This document shows, one piece after another, positions 44,901 to 54,021 of a stretch of 64,000 nt of DNA. Within the stretch, counting starts at the first letter, position 1. Every line of letters starts with the position of its first letter. The notes below the pieces were generated by a model. That model had not been told where the DNA came from. It did not search any database and saw only the letters and a program-made list of their open reading frames with translations. The translations under genes and the position numbers were made by a program. The DNA comes from Kangiella sp. (GTDB lineage: Bacteria > Pseudomonadota > Gammaproteobacteria > Enterobacterales > Kangiellaceae): the NCBI GenBank assembly GCA_028284185.1, contig JANQSG010000018.1, forward strand, positions 117,642-181,641, written 5' to 3'.

Positions 44901-45695
44901 ATGCGACATATAAAGTACTGGGTGCTGTTGGCATCGTTAGTGCTGGTTGCTTGTAGTGATGAAAAAGGAAACTCTGATCTTCAAGGTTCTAAAGCACAAC
45001 AGGCATCAAGCTGTACCATCATTTATGGCTGGGAATCAAGAAAGCCTTATCAATTTTATGAAAATAAAAGGATGCAAGGCATTGATATTGATATTATTCA
45101 ACAAGCCAATGAACAAACGGGCTGTAAACTCGAATTTGTGCAAAAATCCTGGGCTGAATTATTGGACGCCATTGAAAAGGGCAGCATTGACTTGATTGGT
45201 GGCGCTACGCCGACCGATGAACGTAAAGCCTTTGCCGATTTTTCAGTGCCGTATCGTGAAGAGGCCTGGGCCTTGTTTATTTCAGCAGATAGTCGATTTA
45301 ATGGCGATAACCTCAATCAATTTTTAAGTCATGGTAATAAAGTGGGCACTTCAACAGGCTATTATTATGGTGAGGAAGTCGATAATCTAATGAATCACCC
45401 TCAATACAGCAGCTCTTTTGTTGGCAGTACCACCAACGAAGCCAGTTTCTTCAATGTGGAATATGGTCGGGTTGATGGGGTTTTAGTGGATCCGATAGAG
45501 GGGCGCTATATTATTAAGCGCAAAGGTCTGAGCGCAAAGATGAAGGAGTCCAAGATTGTACTCCCGGCGGATAGTGTGACTTATATGTTCAGTAAAAAAA
45601 GTACTAAACAGGATAAGCTGGCGCAAATTAAGGCCGCTGTTGAGCAGCTAGTAGCTAACAATAAGCCGCAAGAGATTATTACTAAATATCAATAG
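44901..45695 (+). CDS. Periplasmic solute-binding lipoprotein, family 3
   Basis: The 264-residue protein has a lipobox (LVAC, Cys18) and the family 3 bacterial extracellular solute-binding fold: PYQFYENKRMQGIDIDIIQQ near the start, then DLIGGATPTDERKAFADFSVPY. Members bind polar amino acids for ABC uptake, or act as signalling receptors. No permease or ATPase gene is beside it, so it may work as an orphan. Confidence 0.9.
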   Translation: MRHIKYWVLLASLVLVACSDEKGNSDLQGSKAQQASSCTIIYGWESRKPYQFYENKRMQGIDIDIIQQANEQTGCKLEFVQKSWAELLDAIEKGSIDLIGGATPTDERKAFADFSVPYREEAWALFISADSRFNGDNLNQFLSHGNKVGTSTGYYYGEEVDNLMNHPQYSSSFVGSTTNEASFFNVEYGRVDGVLVDPIEGRYIIKRKGLSAKMKESKIVLPADSVTYMFSKKSTKQDKLAQIKAAVEQLVANNKPQEIITKYQ

Positions 45696-45706
45696 AAAAA
45701 TAAGTT

Positions 45707-45732
45707 AAAGGAGCTATTTAGCTCCTTTTTTT
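45707..45732 (+). terminator. Intrinsic terminator after the solute-binding gene
   Basis: AAAGGAGC and GCTCCTTT form an 8-bp stem with a 6-nt loop, then a T-tract. It lies next to the convergent flavin reductase stop. Confidence 0.88.
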
Positions 45733-45740
45733 ATTATTAT

Positions 45741-46484
45741 TTAAAATAACTCATTGAAATCTTGCTTAATATGTAAAATATCTGAATGGATGTTTTCTTT
45801 CGCTACACCACGATTCAGTAAATCTTGATACACTGACATAACCATTGGTTCTGAACCTGCGACATAAATATCCATATCAGTCAGATCATCATAATCGAGC
45901 ATAAAGGCATGATGGACAAAGCCTTTGCGTCCCTGCCAGTCGGGATCAATGCCTGATAGTACCGGTACAAACGTCAGATTTTCAATAGAGTTAGCCCATT
46001 CGGTAGGCTCTTCTAGCAAATACAGATCTTTCGATGTTTGGGCGCCCCAGTAAAGGAGCAAGGGGCGCTGATCACCATTCATCAAGGCGGTTTTGATAAT
46101 CGAATGGAAGGGTGCAAAGCCAGTGCCGCCAGCGATAAAGACCGCAGGTCGCCGTGAGTCTGTTAATAAACAACGACCCAAAGGCATCTGTAAACGCACT
46201 TTATTGCGATGTTTTAAATGACTGATAATTTTATCCGCTTCATCATGACCTGGCAGTCGGCGAATATGTAACTCAAGCACATCTTGCAGTGGTGAGCTGG
46301 CGATAGAAAAAGGGCATAAAGAACCATCGCCTAGTTCTAACATCAGATATTGACCAGCCGAGTAGGGCGGTATTTGCGCTAAAGGATCCAGTTGTACCCA
46401 ATAGACATCATTACCCATACGGCGCACCAAACGCACTTCAAAATCATAAAACGTTTCTGTATTTTTATCTTGATTTTCAATCAT
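45741..46484 (-). CDS. NAD(P)H-flavin reductase (Fre/LuxG-like)
   Basis: The 247-residue protein has an FAD-binding barrel with CPFSIASSP and a nucleotide-binding domain with IAGGTGFAPFHSIIK, ending VYVAGSEPMVMSVYQDLL-like. It has no ferredoxin domain. Fre-type enzymes supply reduced flavin; its place directly behind ubiD (zero spacing) is a conserved pairing in gammaproteobacteria. Confidence 0.9.
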   Translation of the reverse strand: MIENQDKNTETFYDFEVRLVRRMGNDVYWVQLDPLAQIPPYSAGQYLMLELGDGSLCPFSIASSPLQDVLELHIRRLPGHDEADKIISHLKHRNKVRLQMPLGRCLLTDSRRPAVFIAGGTGFAPFHSIIKTALMNGDQRPLLLYWGAQTSKDLYLLEEPTEWANSIENLTFVPVLSGIDPDWQGRKGFVHHAFMLDYDDLTDMDIYVAGSEPMVMSVYQDLLNRGVAKENIHSDILHIKQDFNELF

Positions 46485-47966
46485 TTAATTATCTTCTTTG
46501 GGTTCTAATCCTAGCGAGCCCCAAATTTCGTCAACCTTATTTTTTACCGCTTGATCCATCACAATAGGTTCGCCCCATTCACGATCCGTCTCACCTGCCC
46601 ATTTATTGGTGGCGTCAATACCCATTTTTGAACCAAGACCAGAAACAGGCGAGGCAAAATCCAGATAATCAATTGGTGTATTATCGATTAGGGTCGTATC
46701 GCGTGTCGGATCGACCCGTGTAGTGAGTGCCCAAATCACATCCTTCCAATCCCGAGTATTAATATCATCATCTACCACGATCACAAACTTGGTATACATA
46801 AACTGGCGTAAGAATGACCAGACTCCCAGCATGACTCTTTTGGCATGTCCCGGATATTGTTTTTTCATCGAAACTACTGCTAAACGATATGAACATCCCT
46901 CAGGTGGTAGGTAGAAGTCGCTAATTTCAGGAAATTGTTTTTGCAAAATTGGTACAAAAACTTCGTTTAATGCTTCGCCTAAAATAGCTGGTTCATCGGG
47001 TGGACGCCCCGTATAGGTGGAATGGTAAATTGGGTTTTCGCGCATGGTGATACGTTCAACGGTAAATACCGGAAAGCTCTCTACTTCATTATAGTAACCG
47101 GTATGATCACCATAAGGCCCTTCATCTGCCACCTCATTAGGATCAATATAGCCTTCCAATACAATTTCAGCGGAAGCAGGCACCTGTAAATCATTACCAA
47201 TGGATTTAATCACTTCAGTTTTTTCGCCGCGCAACAGTCCCGCAAAAGCATATTCGCTTAAAGTATCGGGAACAGGGGTTACAGCACCCAGGATAGTTGC
47301 AGGATCGGCACCAAAAGCAACTGAAACTGGGAATGGTTCGCCAGGATTGGCTTCACACCACTCTTTAAAATCTAATGCGCCACCACGATGGGCCAACCAG
47401 CGCATAATAAGCTTGTTTTTGCTTAAAAGCTGCTGTCGATAAATACCTAAATTCTGACGTGATTTATTAGGACCACGGGTTACGGTTAAACCCCAGGTCA
47501 TTAAGGGCGCAGCATCGCCTGGCCAGCAGGTTTGCACAGGAATTTTGCTTAAATCAACATCGTCGCCTTCCAAAACAACTTGCTGGCAAGGTGCTTTTTT
47601 AACTTTTTTAGGCGCCATATTTAATACTTGTTTAAAAACTGGAAGTTGTTCCCAAGCATCTTTTAAACCTTCAGGCGGCTTCGGCTCTTTCAAGAAAGCC
47701 AATAATTCGCCTAAATTTCGTAAGCCGGATAAGTCTTCTTTTCCCATAGCTAAAGCTACACGGCGAGTGGTACCAAACAAATTACCCAATACCGGAATGG
47801 AATGACCTTGCACATTTTCAAATAAAATTGCAGGACCGCCGGCACGTAAAGTACGATCACAAATTTCCGTCATTTCCAAATTGGGATCTACTTCCACAGA
47901 AACACGCTTTAACTCGCCTATAGATTCGAGTTTGGTAATAAAATCGCGCAGGTCTTTGTATTGCAT
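46485..47966 (-). CDS. ubiD: UbiD decarboxylase (4-hydroxy-3-polyprenylbenzoate)
   Basis: UbiD decarboxylates the ubiquinone precursor with the prenylated FMN cofactor made by UbiX. The 493 residues match the E. coli length. Typical blocks are [17 protein letters not shown] at the start, the cofactor-binding region [22 protein letters not shown], the catalytic E-D/R network near [18 protein letters not shown] sequence, and [20 protein letters not shown]. It is followed immediately by the flavin reductase gene. ubiX is not in the window. Confidence 0.96.
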   Translation of the reverse strand: MQYKDLRDFITKLESIGELKRVSVEVDPNLEMTEICDRTLRAGGPAILFENVQGHSIPVLGNLFGTTRRVALAMGKEDLSGLRNLGELLAFLKEPKPPEGLKDAWEQLPVFKQVLNMAPKKVKKAPCQQVVLEGDDVDLSKIPVQTCWPGDAAPLMTWGLTVTRGPNKSRQNLGIYRQQLLSKNKLIMRWLAHRGGALDFKEWCEANPGEPFPVSVAFGADPATILGAVTPVPDTLSEYAFAGLLRGEKTEVIKSIGNDLQVPASAEIVLEGYIDPNEVADEGPYGDHTGYYNEVESFPVFTVERITMRENPIYHSTYTGRPPDEPAILGEALNEVFVPILQKQFPEISDFYLPPEGCSYRLAVVSMKKQYPGHAKRVMLGVWSFLRQFMYTKFVIVVDDDINTRDWKDVIWALTTRVDPTRDTTLIDNTPIDYLDFASPVSGLGSKMGIDATNKWAGETDREWGEPIVMDQAVKNKVDEIWGSLGLEPKEDN

Positions 47967-48034
47967 AGAGGTTTTGGTTTTTGATATTAGGAGTATTCTA
48001 GCAGATTCAGCAGGAAACCCTAATGCAAGAGTCT

Positions 48035-49060
48035 TTAATATATAATCATTTGACTTTTCTTTAGTTTAGGTGATAGCTGGTTCCAATCTTTTTTTTTGAT
48101 TGCTATTTCTATTTTTTCCATCAATTCATAGGAGACCTTTAGTTCATCTTCAGTTAATCGATATTGAATCATTTTGAAGGCATCTCCATCATCGAAGCAT
48201 TTTTCGCCAGTGCACATATTTTCGAGCCAACTAATTGCTTGTTCTCCACTTTTTTTGCATGGCATACCGTATTTGCAAGCCAAAAGAGTCCAAGCTGAAG
48301 ATTGAATTTCTAAGGGATAGCCCAAATCGATTGGCTGATAAGCTAAATCAAGTAATGAATTAGGCTCCTTTAAGTTTGCAAAAGATACCATTTCTTCGAC
48401 CAAGGTTTGCGCCGATTTTGTAATAGACTTTGCCTGTTCAGGGTAATATTGCTGATTCTGAAGAATCGTCAGCTTTTCAGAAAGAGTGTGTATGGCCGCC
48501 GAAGGATAACCAAAATCAGAAGATTTTTTATACCAATTTTTAGCATCTCCATACTTTTTCTGAATGTTTTCGCCAATAAACCCTTTACAACGTTGGTAAG
48601 TATTATTGATATTCTTTTTTGTGGAGTAAGATTCAGAGTGCATAAAATCAGAGTTCATATACTCTTCAAAAAGCTTGGGACTTTGCCATTTAGGGTGTTT
48701 TGACCAGCCTTCGCACTCAGATAGTGCTTTAGCAATATAGAATTGTAATTTGGGATCTCCTGCTAAAGCTTTACTTAGATTCTCATTTACAAAGCCGTGA
48801 AAGTTAGTACTTGTATAGAATTTTGTTAGAAAAGGTTTTGCCTTTTCTAACGTGACTTCATCAATAGATAAGATTTTATTCTCTTTAACAAGCGAGTTAT
48901 CAGTTAAATAAGCTTTATTTTGAAAAGTCTTTTGTTTTATAGAATTAGGAGAAGCTTTTCTTATATTTTGAGTTTTGGTAGAGATGTTAGTTTGTATTGT
49001 TATTAGAGCAAGTAGGAGAGCCGAAATACCAACGATAGTTGCAATTATTTTTTTTTTCAT
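48035..49060 (-). CDS. Unrecognised exported or membrane-anchored protein
   Basis: The 341-residue protein has one N-terminal hydrophobic helix (about 4-22) with basic residues before it, so it is probably anchored and faces the periplasm. A segment [21 protein letters not shown] looks like a single Sel1-type repeat, and several Cys pairs (for example CKYGMPCKK and CTGEKC) suggest disulfides. I recognise no domain. It is divergent from another unknown exported protein. Confidence 0.6.
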   Translation of the reverse strand: MKKKIIATIVGISALLLALITIQTNISTKTQNIRKASPNSIKQKTFQNKAYLTDNSLVKENKILSIDEVTLEKAKPFLTKFYTSTNFHGFVNENLSKALAGDPKLQFYIAKALSECEGWSKHPKWQSPKLFEEYMNSDFMHSESYSTKKNINNTYQRCKGFIGENIQKKYGDAKNWYKKSSDFGYPSAAIHTLSEKLTILQNQQYYPEQAKSITKSAQTLVEEMVSFANLKEPNSLLDLAYQPIDLGYPLEIQSSAWTLLACKYGMPCKKSGEQAISWLENMCTGEKCFDDGDAFKMIQYRLTEDELKVSYELMEKIEIAIKKKDWNQLSPKLKKSQMIIY

Positions 49061-49110
49061 ATTAAAATGAATAAAGGAACTTAAAATAATTCTAACTTAG
49101 GATAAATATA

Positions 49111-49557
49111 ATGAAAAGAAAATCTTTATTTACTATATTATTATTTGTATCTATCTGTGTTTACGCAACGACTGTTGCCATTCCCGAAAGTGTTGCTTCA
49201 ACAGCTAGTCAGTCTTTCCATTCAGGTACTAAAGAAGATATAAATACTCACATACGAGGACGTTTGCCCTGGACGACCCCAACTGGAACTATTGTAACAG
49301 CATCTTTTTCTGATGGCTCAACTTCACGCTGGGTTGTTGGAAATATGAGGTCAACTATAGCCGTAACACCTATCGCTGGTTCTGCTACTCCACCAACTAG
49401 CAGCAGTGGCGGTAATGGCAATCCAGGAACTGGAGATTTTGGTGGCTCATTGGGAGGATATAACGATCTGGGAAATCCTGTAGATGAGTACGGAAACTCT
49501 ACCTGTGGAGCTCATAACTCCTTCTGTGATGAAGTGGATGTAAATGGTAATTTCTAA
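49111..49557 (+). CDS. Small secreted protein with Gly/Ser-rich C-terminus
   Basis: The 148-residue protein has a signal peptide (about 1-20, ending VYA), a beta-rich middle (GTIVTASFSDGSTSRWVVG) and a low-complexity Gly/Asn/Ser tail with two Cys (STCGAHNSFCDE). No known family. It may be a surface or extracellular factor, divergent from the 48-kb unknown; the pair could act together but this is guesswork. Confidence 0.55.
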   Translation: MKRKSLFTILLFVSICVYATTVAIPESVASTASQSFHSGTKEDINTHIRGRLPWTTPTGTIVTASFSDGSTSRWVVGNMRSTIAVTPIAGSATPPTSSSGGNGNPGTGDFGGSLGGYNDLGNPVDEYGNSTCGAHNSFCDEVDVNGNF

Positions 49558-49569
49558 TAGGTTGAACTG

Positions 49570-49599
49570 AAAGTAAGCACTAAAACTAGCGCTTACTTT
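49570..49599. terminator. Bidirectional terminator between unknown gene and rho
   Basis: AAAGTAAGC and GCTTACTTT pair around a 12-nt loop, with T-richness on both strands. It can end the small secreted-protein transcript and the convergent rho transcript. Confidence 0.7.
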
Positions 49600-49611
49600 T
49601 AGCACTGAAGT

Positions 49612-50868
49612 TTATCTCTTCATAGCATCAAAAAATTCATCATTCGACTTCGTTAACGACATCTTGTCGATAAGGAACTCAATGGCATCCAATTCATCCA
49701 TTGGGTGTAGGATTTTTCGTAATATCCACATTTTTTGTAGCTCATCAGGTGTAGTCAGCAAATCTTCTTTACGTGAACCAGAGCGGTTAAAGTCGATAGC
49801 AGGGAAGACACGTTTTTCAGCGATTTTACGCGAAAGGTGCAATTCCATATTACCAGTCCCTTTAAACTCTTCGTAGATAACCTCGTCCATCTTGGAGCCA
49901 GTATCAACAAGTGCGGTAGCAATAATGGTTAAGCTACCACCTTCTTCGATATTTCGTGCTGCACCAAAGAAACGCTTTGGACGTTGTAGGGCATTGGCAT
50001 CAACACCACCAGTAAGAACTTTACCGGAAGAGGGGACTACGGTGTTATAAGCGCGTGCTAATCGGGTAATTGAATCCAGTAAAATCACCACGTCTTTTTT
50101 ATGCTCAACCAAGCGCTTGGCTTTTTCGATTACCATTTCAGCTACTTGCACGTGACGTGCAGCCGGCTCATCGAAAGTTGAAGCAACCACTTCGCCTTGC
50201 ACCATACGCTGCATCTCGGTTACTTCTTCAGGACGTTCATCAATTAGCAATACGATGACAATACATTCGGGATGCTGCGTGGTAATTGATTGTGCAATGT
50301 TCTGCAACATCATGGTTTTACCAGCTTTTGGTGGTGAAACGATTAAGGCGCGCTGACCTTTGCCTACAGGTGATGCCAGGTCGATAACACGTGCGGTGAT
50401 ATCTTCTGTTGAACCATTGCCACGCTCCATACGCATACGCTCATCAGGATGTAGCGGAGTCAAGTTTTCAAATAAGATCTTGCGGCGTGAATTTTCAGGG
50501 CTGTCATAGTTAATTTCAGCAACTTTTAACAGGGCAAAGTAGCGTTCACCATCTTTTGGCGGACGAATTTTACCAGTAATAGTATCACCCGTACGCAGGT
50601 TAAAACGGCGAATCTGGCTTGGCGAAACGTAGATATCGTCCGGTCCAGCTAAATAAGAGCCTTCGGCTGATCTTAGAAATCCAAAGCCATCAGGTAAGAT
50701 TTCTAATACACCGCCACCAAAGATATCTTCCCCAGATTTAGCGTGGTTTTTTAATAAGCCAAAGATAATATCCTGTTTGCGCATCCGCGCCATATGCTCA
50801 AGACCAGCGGCTTTGGTTAATTCAGCGAGTTCTTGGGCATTTTTTTTCTTTAATTCAGATAGATTCAT
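49612..50868 (-). CDS. rho: Transcription termination factor Rho
   Basis: Rho is the hexameric RNA helicase that ends transcripts. The 418 residues match E. coli (419). Seen: the N-terminal helix domain ([17 protein letters not shown]), the RNA-binding cold-shock-like domain around GFGFLRS (62-68), the P-loop PPKAGKT with Lys181 and Lys184, and the Q-loop region near [13 protein letters not shown]. No strong ribosome site is seen. Confidence 0.98.
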   Translation of the reverse strand: MNLSELKKKNAQELAELTKAAGLEHMARMRKQDIIFGLLKNHAKSGEDIFGGGVLEILPDGFGFLRSAEGSYLAGPDDIYVSPSQIRRFNLRTGDTITGKIRPPKDGERYFALLKVAEINYDSPENSRRKILFENLTPLHPDERMRMERGNGSTEDITARVIDLASPVGKGQRALIVSPPKAGKTMMLQNIAQSITTQHPECIVIVLLIDERPEEVTEMQRMVQGEVVASTFDEPAARHVQVAEMVIEKAKRLVEHKKDVVILLDSITRLARAYNTVVPSSGKVLTGGVDANALQRPKRFFGAARNIEEGGSLTIIATALVDTGSKMDEVIYEEFKGTGNMELHLSRKIAEKRVFPAIDFNRSGSRKEDLLTTPDELQKMWILRKILHPMDELDAIEFLIDKMSLTKSNDEFFDAMKR

Positions 50869-51103
50869 AAAGATTTACTAGAAAAGTTGAGAAATGATTG
50901 AGATCGAAAGATCTTTCCTGTGTGTTTAAATTTTGAAATTTGGAGTTGCCGTTCCTGTTTTTATTCAAATTAAACTAACGGCTAAAGGTATTGCTGGTTT
51001 CAGCAGGTGTCAATTTAGCATTGGGGCAGGGGTTTGTCTAGTGTTTTGAGATATGAGTTAATCTATAGAATGTGCCTTATATGTATTTGAAAACTATTTA
51101 TCT

Positions 51104-51130
51104 ATAAAAAAGCTTGAGGTTAACTCAAGT
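51104..51130 (-). terminator. Intrinsic terminator of the YebC-family gene
   Basis: On the minus strand CTTGAG and CTCAAG pair around a 5-nt loop and are followed by a run of T residues (plus-strand AAAAAAA at 51105). It lies 68 nt past the stop codon. Confidence 0.75.
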
Positions 51131-51147
51131 TCTTCATAGCAGACTAG

Positions 51148-51170
51148 ATTCCCGCTTTCGCAGGAATGAC
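51148..51170. repeat. CCCGC-TTTC-GC hairpin repeat, copy 1
   Basis: ATTCCCGC-TTTC-GCAGGAAT followed by GAC. One of three related copies in the window (also 52006 and 57643). It belongs to the common class of short palindromic repeats with the ending GGAATGAC. Confidence 0.7.
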
Positions 51171-51197
51171 GATACTTACTGAAATATGACTAATTAT

Positions 51198-51914
51198 TTA
51201 TAATTCAGCGTTATGATAAACATTCTGCACATCATCCTGGTCATCTAACATCTCCAGGAATTTTTCGAACATTTCCACATCATCAGCTAGAACTTGAGTC
51301 ATGACTTTTGGTAGGAATTGGATTTCATCAACTTCAAACTCAATTTCACCAAAATTCTCAGTCAAAGCTTGTTTGGCTTTGGCGTATTCGGTGTTTGGTG
51401 CAAATACTGACATAATGCCGTCTTCAAGCTCAATATCAGTGACATCCACATCCGCCATCATTAGTGCTTCTAACACCTCTTCTTCGTCATCGTGCGGGAA
51501 AACGAAAATAGCGCTATGATCAAACATATGACTGACGCTACCTTCGGTGCCAATTTTGCATTTGGTTTTGGTAAAGCAAAGGCGTACTTCACCAAAAGTA
51601 CGGTTTGGGTTGTCGGTTAAGCAATCCACAATCACCATCGTATTGCCTGGACCATAGCCTTCATAACGGGCAACTGCAAAATCTTCACCCGCACCTGAAG
51701 TGGCTTTATCAATGGCATTTTTAATAACATGAGCAGGTACCTGAGCACGTTTAGCTGCATCAATTAAACTGCGAAGTGCTAAATTACCTTCTGGATCGGC
51801 ACCACCTTGTTTTGCAACAACATAAATCTGACGACTGAACTTACTGTAAATTCTTGAATTTTGATTCGAGGTTTTTGCCATCGAATCTTTACGGTTTTGA
51901 TATGCGCGACCCAT
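51198..51914 (-). CDS. YebC/PmpR-family protein (YeeN-like)
   Basis: The 238-residue protein begins [20 protein letters not shown], the YeeN-type start, and keeps the family blocks [22 protein letters not shown] and [23 protein letters not shown]. Family members have been described as DNA-binding regulators and, more recently, as translation factors that relieve ribosome stalling. It occupies the place where dnaK might be expected after grpE. Confidence 0.93.
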   Translation of the reverse strand: MGRAYQNRKDSMAKTSNQNSRIYSKFSRQIYVVAKQGGADPEGNLALRSLIDAAKRAQVPAHVIKNAIDKATSGAGEDFAVARYEGYGPGNTMVIVDCLTDNPNRTFGEVRLCFTKTKCKIGTEGSVSHMFDHSAIFVFPHDDEEEVLEALMMADVDVTDIELEDGIMSVFAPNTEYAKAKQALTENFGEIEFEVDEIQFLPKVMTQVLADDVEMFEKFLEMLDDQDDVQNVYHNAEL

Positions 51915-52005
51915 AATTTCTTACCTCTACTACCTTTCTACACCGAGGGTATTTATTTAATTTTTATTAACCTAACATAGATTTACCACAAGGGTATTTC
52001 CTATG

Positions 52006-52029
52006 GTCACCCGCTTCCGCGGGAATGAC
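52006..52029. repeat. CCCGC-TTCC-GCGGG hairpin repeat, copy 2
   Basis: GTCAcCCCGC-type arms: CCCGC-TTCC-GCGGG with flanking GTCA and TGAC. Same family as the copies at 51148 and 57643. Confidence 0.7.
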
Positions 52030-52057
52030 AATTATATTTGAATTAAGAAAATTAAGT

Positions 52058-52159
52058 GAATGGCTTGAGTAGGAGGCAAATGTTGATTTGAAAGCGGAGC
52101 TTACCTAATCGGTAAGTGAGCATTTCAAATTAACATTTAACAAAGTAATCGAGTCATTC
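52058..52159. repeat. 102-bp imperfect palindrome, ERIC-like centre
   Basis: Left arm (52058-52105) and right arm (52111-52159) are inverted copies, both beginning or ending with GAATG, sharing AAATGTT and ATTTGAAA, and meeting at CTTACC-TAATC-GGTAAG. The central GGAGCTTAC...GTAAGTGA is like the centre of ERIC elements. It ends 8 bp from the grpE stop and would be transcribed at the end of grpE mRNA. Confidence 0.7.
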
Positions 52160-52166
52160 AATAATT

Positions 52167-52772
52167 TTATTGGGCTACTACTACTCTTGCAGGACGAATC
52201 AACCTACCGTTCAAGGTATAACCTTTTTGGAAAACATCAATAATCGTATTCGACTCATGATCTGGGCTTGGCACCATGGTCATGGCTTCATGCAATTGTG
52301 GATCGAAAACTTCTTCTAACGGATTAAGTTGCTCAACACCAAATTTTTCTAATGTTGAAAGCGTCATTTTTAAGGTCAATTCCATGCCTTGTTGAATGTT
52401 CTTACCTTCCTCAGTTTCTACTTTCGCTTGCAGACCCTGCTCGATGGAATCCACAACCGCTAATAGTTCACTGGCAAATTTCTCGATGGCATATTTACGC
52501 GCATTGGTCACTTCGTTTTCGCTACGACGACGAATATTTTCCGCTTCGGCTTTGGTGCGCAGTGCCAGATCCATATTTTCAGCCGCTTTGGCTTCAGCTT
52601 CTTCCAATGCTTTTTCCAGCTCCTCGATACGAGCAGCATCACCAGTCAATTCTTCAGCCTGTTCACCACTAAGATCGGCTACTATTTCTTCTAATTGCTC
52701 AGCCGCAGTTTCAACAGTTTCTTCAACTGTTGACTGAGTATCTTCTTGATTTTTAACGTCTTTTTCAGACAT
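52167..52772 (-). CDS. grpE: Nucleotide exchange factor GrpE
   Basis: GrpE releases ADP from DnaK. ATG at 52772 (MSEKDVKNQ) follows TGGAG and gives 201 residues, near the E. coli 197. A longer frame to 52841 would translate a repeat element and is rejected. The long acidic N-terminal coiled coil (about 15-90) and the C-terminal beta domain with GVEQLNPLEEVFDPQLHEAM and GYTLNGRLIRPARVVV are clear. It lies after hrcA. dnaK and dnaJ do not follow. Confidence 0.96.
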   Translation of the reverse strand: MSEKDVKNQEDTQSTVEETVETAAEQLEEIVADLSGEQAEELTGDAARIEELEKALEEAEAKAAENMDLALRTKAEAENIRRRSENEVTNARKYAIEKFASELLAVVDSIEQGLQAKVETEEGKNIQQGMELTLKMTLSTLEKFGVEQLNPLEEVFDPQLHEAMTMVPSPDHESNTIIDVFQKGYTLNGRLIRPARVVVAQ

Positions 52773-52794
52773 TTTAATTCTCCATAACGGAATG

Positions 52795-52845
52795 GTCATT
52801 GCGAGGAGCGTCACGAGATTGCTTCGCCTGATGGCTCGCAATGAC
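52795..52845. repeat. 51-bp inverted-repeat element in the grpE leader
   Basis: GTCATTGCGAG at one end and CTCGCAATGAC at the other are perfect 11-bp inverted copies. The middle contains GATTGCTTCGCC. This matches a short palindromic repeat seen between genes in many proteobacteria. It lies 22 bp upstream of the grpE start codon and inside the hrcA-grpE spacer. Confidence 0.75.
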
Positions 52846-52882
52846 GGCCAATAAATTTAAGTTGTACGAAATATAGCGATTA

Positions 52883-53914
52883 TTATTCAGAATTCAAGGC
52901 AGAACTAAGTATTTTTGCCGTAATATCCACAATCGGAATCACCTTGTCATAGGCCATGCGGGTAGGTCCTACTACCGCTAAAACACCGACCGCCTGACCA
53001 TCGATGGAATATGGCGCACCAACGACTGAACACTGATTCAAAACGTCATAACCGGACTCTTCGCCAATAAAGAGTTGTACTCCATCAGCAGATAAACATT
53101 TATCAAGCAGTCCCAGCATTTGAGTCTTTTCCGCAAAGGCATTAAACACCGATTGTAGATCGGAAATATCGCCAGTATTAACCCAATTTAATAGCTGGGA
53201 TTTACCCGAAATCTGAACTTCATCTTCCTGCTTCTCACTGGCAAAACCCTTTTCCGCTACTGACATCATGGACGCCATCATTTCATCCATTTGTGCTTTG
53301 TCAGACTTTAACTCTTCAAATAATTCACGACGTACCGTATCAAGTTCTTTGCCAGCATAATGCTGATTCACATAGTTGGCAGCCTGTTGTAATTCCTCGC
53401 GACTAATATCAACATCCAATTGGATCACACGATTTTGCACTTCGCCATTATCAAGCACCAGAATAACCAATACTTTCTGTTGTGATAAAGGCACAAATTC
53501 TACTTGGCTGACACAAATCACATCACGCCTCGGGACTCGAATCAAACCAGCCATATTAGTCATTTGTGACAACATATTAGTGACACTATTGAGCATTTGT
53601 CCGGTTTCGGTGGCCTTATCCAATTGGCGTTTTAATTGTTCCTGATAGTGCTGCTCAACATCCTTAACCGTCAGCAATTGATCAACAAATAAACGAACAC
53701 CCTGCACAGTAGGAATTCGACCCGCAGAAGTATGTGGCGAAGATAACAAGCCCATATCTTCCAAATCATGCATGACATTGCGTACCGTGGCAGGACTGAC
53801 GCTTAGCTGCGAACGCTCTAACAAACACTTAGAACCTACTGGCTGACCATTGGAAATATAGGTCTCCACCAGAGTCTTCATTAAGGTTTGTGCACGTTGG
53901 TCGAATTTACTCAT
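52883..53914 (-). CDS. hrcA: Heat-inducible transcription repressor HrcA
   Basis: HrcA binds CIRCE operators and represses chaperone genes until misfolded protein titrates GroEL. The 343 residues have the winged helix-turn-helix (about 8-75; KTLVETYISNGQPVGSKCLL, SPATVRNVMHDLEDMGLL), a dimerisation region and the GAF-like domain with PYSIDGQAVGVLAVVGPTRMAYDKVIPIV. First gene before grpE. No CIRCE is seen in its own 107-bp upstream gap; two are found before rpoH. Confidence 0.97.
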   Translation of the reverse strand: MSKFDQRAQTLMKTLVETYISNGQPVGSKCLLERSQLSVSPATVRNVMHDLEDMGLLSSPHTSAGRIPTVQGVRLFVDQLLTVKDVEQHYQEQLKRQLDKATETGQMLNSVTNMLSQMTNMAGLIRVPRRDVICVSQVEFVPLSQQKVLVILVLDNGEVQNRVIQLDVDISREELQQAANYVNQHYAGKELDTVRRELFEELKSDKAQMDEMMASMMSVAEKGFASEKQEDEVQISGKSQLLNWVNTGDISDLQSVFNAFAEKTQMLGLLDKCLSADGVQLFIGEESGYDVLNQCSVVGAPYSIDGQAVGVLAVVGPTRMAYDKVIPIVDITAKILSSALNSE

Positions 53915-54021
53915 CTTATTGATTATAAGGAAGCAAGTTATCCCTGTCCTGATATTCTAAGGTTTATTTATCTGCCTATATATTGTTAAATATGGTTCAA
54001 TAAATCAATTACAAGTCTTTA

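Larger units (their letters stand above)
50869..51197. other. Gap upstream of rho
   Basis: This 329-bp gap contains the rho leader and presumably its promoter on the minus strand, a short hairpin GCTG-gttt-CAGC near 50993, the terminator of the gene to the right, and one copy of a CCCGC-type repeat. No ORF or RNA gene is supported. Confidence 0.4.

Noticed and set aside
52773..52841. N-terminal extension of GrpE by 23 residues
   Set aside because: It translates an inverted-repeat element, and a good ribosome site (TGGAG) precedes the internal ATG at 52772.
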